Part shown: in pieces, positions 57,933 to 64,000 of the stretch
How the letters are laid out: the number at the start of each line of letters is the position of its first letter
Position numbering within the stretch: the first letter of the stretch is position 1
From: JAPYWM01 sp964489015
Lineage (GTDB): Bacteria; Bacteroidota; Bacteroidia; SpSt-205
Direction of reading: 5' to 3'
NCBI GenBank assembly: GCA_964489015.1
Contig: CAZAXD010000001.1
Location: forward strand, 62,001 to 126,000
DNA: 64,000 nt
Position numbers and translations under genes: made by a program
The notes under the pieces: model-generated
What the model was told of the DNA's origin: nothing
The model's database searches: none
What the model saw: only the letters and a program-made list of their open reading frames with translations

Positions 57933-59927
57933 GTGAGGTTTGAGCTAGAAACGGGCCTTGTGCCTCGTGGTGATCAACCCGAGGCTATTGTGGATTTGGT
58001 AGCGGGCCTGCGGCGTGGGGAGAGGCACCAGGTGCTTTTAGGCGTGACCGGCTCGGGGAAGACCTTCACCATTGCCAATGTCATTGCCCAGCATCAGCGC
58101 CCGACGCTCGTCCTAAGCCACAATAAAACCCTCGCTTGGCAACTTTATACCGAATTCAAGAGCTTTTTTCCTCGCAATCTTGTTTGCTACTGGATATCCC
58201 ATTACGACTACTATCAGCCGGAGGCCTACCTGCCAGCGACCGACACGTATATTGAAAAGGATCTGAGCATCTTGCCCGAGATCGAGCGGTATCGACTCGA
58301 GACGCTCACAGCCCTCATTAGTGGGCGCGAGGATGTGCTGGTCGTGGCATCAGTATCAGCGATTTACGGCTTATCGGACCCAGCTGAGTTTCGTCAGCAT
58401 GTGCTGAGTCTAAGGGTAGGGCAGCGCTTCCCGCGCCAGCTTTTGCTAGAGAAGCTCACCCAAATGTTGTACAAGCGGGTTGTAGAGGGCCAGCAGCCGG
58501 GTGCCTTCTGGGCGCAGGGCGACCGCGTGCTGGTGTTTCCACCCTATGCGCGAGAAGCGTATCGCATCTCCTTCCTCGGGCCAGCCATCGAGGGTATTGA
58601 AGTGCTCGAACTGCCTTCTCTCAAGCGCAGAGACCGGCTGACTCAGCTCGAGCTCTACTCCGCCAATATGTTTGTGCTTTCGCCGCAGCGCTTGGAGGCT
58701 GCGATTCAGAGTATCTTGATAGAGCTCGAGGAACAGGTCCAATACCTCACCTCGTTAGGTCGGCGGGAAGAGGCTGACCGTCTCCGTCGCCGAACCCTGT
58801 ATGACATCGAGCAGCTACGCACCTTTGGCTTTTGTAAGGGGATTGAAAATTACTCGCGGCACTTGACAGGTCGGCAAGCCGGCGAACGGCCCTACACGCT
58901 GCTGGATTACTTCGCGAGGCCTTTCCTCACCGTGGTGGATGAGAGTCATGTGACCCTGCCGCAAGTCAAGGCCATGATCGGTGGCGATCAGTCGCGTAAG
59001 CTCGTATTAGTCGAGTACGGCTTTCGGTTACCGTCAGCGCTGGACAACCGCCCTTTGCGCTTTGAGGAGTTTGAGACGCTGCTGGATGAGGTGATCTACG
59101 TGAGTGCGACGCCAGGGCCGTATGAACTCTCCCAAAGTGGAGGCACCTTTGTCGAGCAGGTGGTTCGTCCGACCGGCATCGTCGATCCACCCGTGCATGT
59201 ACACCCGATGGAAGGCGCCATTGATCATCTACTGGGGGCTATCCGCCGACACATGGATCAGGGGGGGGCTACCCTCGTCATCACCCTCACGAAGAAGTTA
59301 GCGGAGGAAGTGGCTAGCTTCCTGGCCCGTTTTCAAATTCCAGCGGCCTATCTCCACTCTGGCCTAGATGCCTTTGAGCGGGTGGAGGTGTTAGATAAGC
59401 TACGGCAGGGCGATATTCAGGTCATTGTAGGGGTTAACCTGTTGCGGGAGGGGTTAGACCTTCCGGAGGTCTCGCTGGTAGCGATCTTAGAGGCAGACAA
59501 GGAAGGCTTTTTACGCTCAGAGACGAGCCTGATTCAGATTGCGGGGCGAGCGGCGCGCAATGTGCAAGGTGAAGTCATCTTGTATGCGGATCGGATCACG
59601 GAGTCCATGGCGCGCTTTATGCGGGAGTCCGATCGTCGTCGCCAAAAGCAGCTTGCTTACAATGCTAAACATGGCATTACGCCGCAGACGGCACCGCGCC
59701 GGCCTTCGGATTCGGCTCGAGCCGGTCTGCTAGCGCTGGAGGTGCCTGGCGTGGGGCAGCTTAGTCCCGAGGCGCTAGAGGCCCTTATCGAAGAGACACG
59801 CCGCCGCATGTACGAGGCTGCCCAGGCCGAAGAGTACCTCGAAGCAGCCCGCCTGCGTGACGAGATGCGCGCCCTTGAAGCCCTTCTGACCCAACATCAA
59901 ACCGGTGCTATTTCGGCGTCATCCTAA
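57933..59927 (+). CDS. uvrB: Excinuclease ABC subunit B
   Basis: The damage-verifying helicase-like subunit of nucleotide excision repair. It has 664 residues. Walker A GVTGSGKT (37-44), the beta-hairpin region with YYQPEAYLPATDTYIEKD, DEXX-box VVDESHVTLPQ, helicase motifs LREGLDLPEVSLV and QIAGRAARNVQG, and a C-terminal UVR motif (about residues 620-655) that contacts UvrC. The GTG at 57933 gives the family-like N-terminus. Its 3' end overlaps uvrA by 20 bp tail to tail. Confidence 0.95.
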   Translation: MRFELETGLVPRGDQPEAIVDLVAGLRRGERHQVLLGVTGSGKTFTIANVIAQHQRPTLVLSHNKTLAWQLYTEFKSFFPRNLVCYWISHYDYYQPEAYLPATDTYIEKDLSILPEIERYRLETLTALISGREDVLVVASVSAIYGLSDPAEFRQHVLSLRVGQRFPRQLLLEKLTQMLYKRVVEGQQPGAFWAQGDRVLVFPPYAREAYRISFLGPAIEGIEVLELPSLKRRDRLTQLELYSANMFVLSPQRLEAAIQSILIELEEQVQYLTSLGRREEADRLRRRTLYDIEQLRTFGFCKGIENYSRHLTGRQAGERPYTLLDYFARPFLTVVDESHVTLPQVKAMIGGDQSRKLVLVEYGFRLPSALDNRPLRFEEFETLLDEVIYVSATPGPYELSQSGGTFVEQVVRPTGIVDPPVHVHPMEGAIDHLLGAIRRHMDQGGATLVITLTKKLAEEVASFLARFQIPAAYLHSGLDAFERVEVLDKLRQGDIQVIVGVNLLREGLDLPEVSLVAILEADKEGFLRSETSLIQIAGRAARNVQGEVILYADRITESMARFMRESDRRRQKQLAYNAKHGITPQTAPRRPSDSARAGLLALEVPGVGQLSPEALEALIEETRRRMYEAAQAEEYLEAARLRDEMRALEALLTQHQTGAISASS

Positions 59928-62730
59928 AAGCTTGACGCAAGGCCCGGCCAGTAGGTGTGTCCTGCTCCGCTATAACCCTCGGGGCTCCTTGAGCTATGAG
60001 ATGCCCCCCTTGTGCCCCACCGCCAGGTCCGAGTTCTATGACCCAATCAGCCCGCTGAATCACGTCTAGGTTATGTTCGATGATGATAACCGTATTGCCC
60101 AGGTCGACCAGGCGATGAATCGCCCCCAGAAGCTTGGCAATATCGTCATTGTGAAGCCCCGTTGTAGGCTCATCTAAAATGTATAGCGTGTGTTTTCCGA
60201 GGGGCCGAGCGAGCTGTTCCGCAAGCTTGATGCGCTGCGCTTCGCCGCCGGAGAGCGTAGGAGAGGGCTGCCCTAGGGGCAAATACCCTAGTCCGATTTC
60301 CTCCATTAAAGATAAGTAGCGATAGATTTTTGGATGATTTTCGAAAAATACTTTAGCTTCACTGACGGTCATTTGTAGGACCTCGCTGATATTTTTGCCT
60401 TTGTAGCGCACTTCGAGGGTTTCGGGGTTATACCGCTGTCCATGGCAGGTGGGGCAGGTGACATGGACGGGGGGAAGGAAGCCCATTTCGACCACCTGAA
60501 CGCCGGCACCTTGGCAGGTTTCACAGCGGCCTGCGTCTTTGACATTGAAAGAAAACCGACCGGGTTTATAGCCCCGAGCCCTTGCTAGTGGTAGCTGCGC
60601 ATACCATTGGCGGATTTCATCAAAAACCCCTGTATAGGTGGCGGGATTGCTGCGCGGGGTGCGGCCGATTGGATCCTGGTCGACCAAGATAACCCGCTGG
60701 ATACTTTCAGCGCTGGTGATGCTCTCATAAGGCAGGGGCGCGCCCGTGAGCTCTGCCCGCTTTAGACGCGCGAGAGCGGGGTACAGGGTCTCAATGATGA
60801 GGGAGCTTTTGCCGGATCCGCTAACGCCCGCTACGACGACTAGGCAGCCCAGGGGGATGGAGACCGTGAGGTGGCGGAGGTTGTGACCGCGAGCACCGTG
60901 AAGCGTGAGGTGACCTTGCGGCTCACGCAGCGGACGCTCCGGAATGCGTCTCCGACCAGTTAGGTAGTCACTCGTGAGGCAAGGCTGTTGCAAAAAGACT
61001 GGTGGCGGTCCCGCTGCTACGAGGTACCCCCCCTTCTTGCCCCCAGTAGGCCCTATCTCGATGAGGTAATCCGCGCTCCGCATGGTCTCTTCATCGTGTT
61101 CGATGACGACTACGGTATTGCCTAGATCACGTAGGCGCTTGAGCGCTTCTAAGAGTCGGATATTGTCTTGGGGATGTAAGCCGATGCTAGGCTCATCGAA
61201 AATGTAAATGACCTCTGTGAGACCTGATCCGATCTGGGCAGCTAAGCGGATCCGCTGTGCCTCGCCGCCAGAGAGGGTATGCAGCGGTCGAAAAAGCGAA
61301 AGATAACCCAGCCCCACCGCTTCGAGAAACCCTACCCGCTGGCGAATCTCGCGGATCAGCGTTTCGCCTATGACCCGATCTATTGGGGAGAGTCGCTGGG
61401 GTAGTGCTTCGAGCCAAGCCCCGAGTCGGCTTAGCTCCCATAGGCCCAGTTCGCCGATAGAAACGCCTTCTATCCGAAAAGCTAAGCTTGCTGCGCGAAG
61501 ACGCTGTCCTTGGCAGGTGGGGCACTGCTGGCGCTGGAGATACTTAGGAAGCCAGCGCGGGGGCCGATCAGACCACAGTAGCTCCTGAAAGTATTTCCAC
61601 ACGCAGGGACCGCTGGCAGGTAGTCTGCTACTGGAGATGGTATCCTCTTCGGTCGGGATGATTTCTTGAAGGGGGATGGGCTGAGAAAGGCGACCGTACA
61701 GCAGCTTATGGCGCTGCTTGGCTGGTATGGCCTGCCAGGGTTCCTGATACGGAATGCCTAAGCGGTGCAAGAGCCCTTGCCAAAAAAGGCTGGCTTGGCT
61801 ATCCTCTTGGCTCGGTGCAAAGGCTTCGCGTGCTGGCAGATGTTCATCTAGAGCGAGAAGGTCTTCGGCGAGATACCAGACCTCCCCGAGCCCTTGGCAA
61901 GCCGGGCAAGCCCCATACCGACTATTGTGGGAAAAGGTATTGGGCTGTGGCTCGTCAAAGCTCTCACCCGTTAGTGGGTCGACGTAATCCAGGGAGTAGG
62001 CCCAAACCTCCGCCCCCCCTTTCTCGATGAGAAAGAGAGTGCGATTGCCTATGCGCAGCGCCTGATCTATCGCTTCCTGCAGACGCGGTACATTAGGTCC
62101 TGAAATGTCAAGCGTATCAATGAGCACTTCAATATCATGCACCTTGTAGCGGTCCAAGGTGGGGATCCCCTCAGACAGGTCTACCCAATCTCCATCAATC
62201 CGCACCATCTCAAAGCCGCGCTTGCGTAGACGCTGGAGCTCTTCTTTGTAATGTCCTTTGCGAGCTCGAACGATAGGGGCGAGTAGATGAACCCGCTTCC
62301 CTGCAAACTTTTCTTGAAATAGGGCTAGAAGCTCTTCGGGTGTGTAGCGAATAAGCTTTTCGCCGGTGACTGAGCTATGCGGATAAGCGAGCCGACTGTA
62401 TAGCAGCCGCAGGTAGTCGTAAATCTGGGTGGTCGTGCCCACCGTGGAGCGGGGATTGTACGTAAAGCGGTGCTGATCCATGGCTATCACGGGACTAAGC
62501 CCATCGAGTGCATCCAGGTCAGGCCGTTCTACCGTTTGCAAAAATTGGCGGGCATAGGTTGAAAAGGTCTCGGCATAGCGCCGTTGCCCCTCTGCAAAAA
62601 GCGTGTCGTAGACGAGAGAGCTTTTGCCGGAGCCGCTCACGCCCGTTACCACGATGAATTGATAGCGGGGAAAATGCACCTCAATGCTTTTGAGGTTATG
62701 GGTGCGTACCCCTTTTAGGCGAATCGTCAT
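59908..62730 (-). CDS. uvrA: Excinuclease ABC subunit A
   Basis: The damage-sensing ABC ATPase of nucleotide excision repair, 940 residues. First Walker A GVSGSGKSS (30-38), first zinc module and signature in LHTLSGGEAQRIRLA. The second Walker A is GVSGSGKSSLI near residue 635. The second zinc finger is C-x2-C...C-x2-C (CETCQGAG and CPTCHGQRY). The second signature is PTLSGGEAQRIKLA. It is convergent with uvrB and lies 6 bases after the penicillin acylase gene, so probably in one operon with it. Confidence 0.95.
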   Translation of the reverse strand: MTIRLKGVRTHNLKSIEVHFPRYQFIVVTGVSGSGKSSLVYDTLFAEGQRRYAETFSTYARQFLQTVERPDLDALDGLSPVIAMDQHRFTYNPRSTVGTTTQIYDYLRLLYSRLAYPHSSVTGEKLIRYTPEELLALFQEKFAGKRVHLLAPIVRARKGHYKEELQRLRKRGFEMVRIDGDWVDLSEGIPTLDRYKVHDIEVLIDTLDISGPNVPRLQEAIDQALRIGNRTLFLIEKGGAEVWAYSLDYVDPLTGESFDEPQPNTFSHNSRYGACPACQGLGEVWYLAEDLLALDEHLPAREAFAPSQEDSQASLFWQGLLHRLGIPYQEPWQAIPAKQRHKLLYGRLSQPIPLQEIIPTEEDTISSSRLPASGPCVWKYFQELLWSDRPPRWLPKYLQRQQCPTCQGQRLRAASLAFRIEGVSIGELGLWELSRLGAWLEALPQRLSPIDRVIGETLIREIRQRVGFLEAVGLGYLSLFRPLHTLSGGEAQRIRLAAQIGSGLTEVIYIFDEPSIGLHPQDNIRLLEALKRLRDLGNTVVVIEHDEETMRSADYLIEIGPTGGKKGGYLVAAGPPPVFLQQPCLTSDYLTGRRRIPERPLREPQGHLTLHGARGHNLRHLTVSIPLGCLVVVAGVSGSGKSSLIIETLYPALARLKRAELTGAPLPYESITSAESIQRVILVDQDPIGRTPRSNPATYTGVFDEIRQWYAQLPLARARGYKPGRFSFNVKDAGRCETCQGAGVQVVEMGFLPPVHVTCPTCHGQRYNPETLEVRYKGKNISEVLQMTVSEAKVFFENHPKIYRYLSLMEEIGLGYLPLGQPSPTLSGGEAQRIKLAEQLARPLGKHTLYILDEPTTGLHNDDIAKLLGAIHRLVDLGNTVIIIEHNLDVIQRADWVIELGPGGGAQGGHLIAQGAPRVIAEQDTPTGRALRQAFRMTPK

Positions 62731-62736
62731 AGCAAA

Positions 62737-64000
62737 TCAGGGTTTGGGAGGCCCTGACGTGAGATGGGTTTCCAAGTACTGCTGCTTAGCGAAGCCTTGA
62801 ATTTGATCGGCATAGTGTGGACTTTTGGGGTTGTGTGACGCCCCGTAAGGCTGGATCGTCCAGATGGTCTGCCGACCCTGGCGCCACCCGATGAAGTACG
62901 TGAGGCCATCCCCCCCCTTAACGTAAAAGACCGCTCTTTTGGGCTCCCATGCTAGATGACGCGCCTCGAGGACTTCAGGAGCCCCGCCCAGGCCGACCTC
63001 TACACCACCCCGCCCGTGTCGCAAGACTTCCTGCCATCGAGGAAAGGCCGTTCCATATCGCTTGAGAAGGGTCTTTTTAGCCGTGCGTAACGCTTTTACC
63101 ACCTCTTGTGGAGTTGGCTGCCATCCTATAATGAGTTGTACCGAAAAGCGAAGCCCCATAGCTTTTTCCAGGAGGTGGTGCGTCAGCATCAGCAGCGCTG
63201 TGACCGTATCTTGTGGTTCTGCGCAACCTTGCCAATTATGGATAGCCAAAATCTCGTCTCGCAGATCGGGGTACTGAGTGGCCTTGAGTGCAAAGAGCGG
63301 CGCAAAGACCCGTCGATAAGAGCCTTCCGCCGCATAACAGCGGTCATGTTTGATGGCCTTGAGGTCTTCGAAGGTGAATAGGTGTCCTTCATAGCGCTGC
63401 CAAAGCTCTACCAGGCGCTCGCCTCGATTGTACGTGAAGTGCTGCAGGCCGATGAGGGGGCGGTCTGGCTTGGGGTTAGCAGGGGGGCAGGTCGCTGCTA
63501 AAGGCGTCTGGTTGGCGTTGTACACATACCCACAGGGGGGATCGATGACATGGGGAAGCTCCGAAAAGGGCACCCAATCTCGGTGGATGTGGTCCGGCGT
63601 AGGCTCGGTGATGGGGATGGCCCAGCTCAGCTTAGGGTCCCGCTGAGGCAGGTGAAACGTGCTAAACAGCCCAATATGGCCTTCTTCGTCGGCATAGACG
63701 GTATGGAAGGCTGGTAGGGCATTTCCAGAGAGAACGGCTCGAAACGCCGTGAGGTTTCTAGCTTTTGAGAGTCTATACCAAGCTTCAATGGGGTGGAGGC
63801 GCTGCGGTTTCCAAGGGCTGACAGCATACCACTGGCGATTGAACTTGATAGCAGCCCCCCAGATGGTGCTGTAAATCCGCTTGCGGATGGGGAAGGGAAG
63901 CCCCTTGAGATGTAGGCGTACCGAGGTCTTGGCAAAACGGCGCCATGCATTTTCGCCGTACACGCGGTAACGACGGCCTCGTACGGTGAGTTGGTACACG
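62737..64000 (-). CDS. Penicillin acylase family protein (5' end outside the window)
   Basis: The C-terminal ~420 residues of an N-terminal-nucleophile hydrolase of the penicillin amidase/acyl-homoserine-lactone acylase family. The beta-subunit landmarks are NLTAFRAVLSGNA, an aromatic IGLFSTFHLPQRD region, the family NCNQTP-like motif here YVYNANQTP, and the C-terminal NPKSPHYADQ. The catalytic N-terminal serine and signal peptide would lie beyond base 64000. Substrates range from beta-lactam side chains to quorum signals and lipids, and cannot be told apart here. Confidence 0.85.
   Translation of the reverse strand, partial: VYQLTVRGRRYRVYGENAWRRFAKTSVRLHLKGLPFPIRKRIYSTIWGAAIKFNRQWYAVSPWKPQRLHPIEAWYRLSKARNLTAFRAVLSGNALPAFHTVYADEEGHIGLFSTFHLPQRDPKLSWAIPITEPTPDHIHRDWVPFSELPHVIDPPCGYVYNANQTPLAATCPPANPKPDRPLIGLQHFTYNRGERLVELWQRYEGHLFTFEDLKAIKHDRCYAAEGSYRRVFAPLFALKATQYPDLRDEILAIHNWQGCAEPQDTVTALLMLTHHLLEKAMGLRFSVQLIIGWQPTPQEVVKALRTAKKTLLKRYGTAFPRWQEVLRHGRGGVEVGLGGAPEVLEARHLAWEPKRAVFYVKGGDGLTYFIGWRQGRQTIWTIQPYGASHNPKSPHYADQIQGFAKQQYLETHLTSGPPKP

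Noticed and set aside
1..64000. CRISPR arrays, insertion sequences, prophage or attachment sites
   Set aside because: I looked for regularly spaced repeats, transposase-like reading frames and terminal repeats beside the tRNAs and found none by eye.

Overview
The window looks like a chromosome segment of a Bacteroidota bacterium with unusually high GC (judged by eye at about 55-57 %). The evidence is: a TonB-dependent receptor with an N-terminal carboxypeptidase-regulatory-like domain; a PorU-type gingipain-fold sortase of the type IX secretion system; DUF3822 next to rsmD; a DUF4476 protein; a CcmE of the CPSKY type; signal peptides ending in AQ; no Shine-Dalgarno sequences; and repeated TAnnTTTG promoter boxes (the Bacteroidota -7 element) just before genes. 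I cannot place it below phylum. One 47-base N run (28603-28649) shows that this is a scaffolded assembly. I see no phage, insertion sequence, CRISPR array or defence island. Coding density is very high, with many 4-base ATGA/GTGA overlaps.

Layout. 0-4.4 kb (+): cell-wall amidase, ExbB/ExbD/TonB and an M23 peptidase. 4.4-5.6 kb (-): an SDR dehydrogenase and CcmE. 5.7-12.8 kb (+): tRNA-Leu(CAA) running straight into a TamB-like giant envelope protein, then a DegP-type protease and an rRNA m5C methyltransferase. 12.8-23.7 kb (-): an orphan SiaC-like protein, TrxB, DsbD, a hotdog protein, a PaaE-like reductase, AccA, TrxA, DnaE and an FAH-family enzyme. 23.7-28.6 kb (+): RecA, aspartate-semialdehyde dehydrogenase, an ArnT-like glycosyltransferase and an M16 peptidase. 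28.7-31.9 kb (-): an outer-membrane barrel and a TonB-dependent receptor. 32-34.7 kb (+): a receiver-kinase hybrid, a sugar epimerase and a DUF4476 protein. 34.7-38.6 kb (-): PorU and tRNA-Lys(CTT). 38.6-50.7 kb (+): NuoJKL, a membrane cytochrome c, Rho, RlmN, a Fic-like pseudoenzyme, DUF3822, an RsmD-like protein, a radical SAM/SPASM protein, phosphatidylserine decarboxylase, a deoxynucleoside kinase and a methyltransferase. 50.7-53.7 kb (+): a giant amidohydrolase. 53.8-64 kb: DapB, DAHP synthase, a nucleoside phosphorylase, two decaying secreted-protein genes, UvrB, UvrA and the 3' part of a penicillin acylase.

The most striking signal is regulatory. At more than fifteen transcription-unit starts on both strands a TAnnTTTG box ends only 3-8 bases before the start codon, so the predicted mRNAs are leaderless or nearly so. 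At four junctions the upstream gene's TAA stop codon is itself the TAA of the next gene's box. recA and the FAH-dnaE unit diverge from a 15-bp gap in which the two boxes form an imperfect 21-bp palindrome and each touches the other gene's start codon. tamB starts 3 nt after the tRNA-Leu 3' end, so tRNA processing would by itself create a near-leaderless tamB mRNA. Two further protein-level oddities stand out: a Fic-fold protein lacking the catalytic His and fused to an unrecognised C-terminal domain, and an RsmD-like methyltransferase whose catalytic D/N-P-P-Y/F motif reads GSPY.

Functionally the window combines envelope building and transport energy (TonB system, TamB, DegP, PorU, TonB receptor, wall hydrolases), thiol redox and cytochrome c maturation (TrxA/TrxB/DsbD/CcmE with a cytochrome c), respiration (NuoJKL), amino-acid precursor synthesis (Asd, DapB, DAHP synthase) and DNA replication and repair (DnaE, RecA, UvrA, UvrB).
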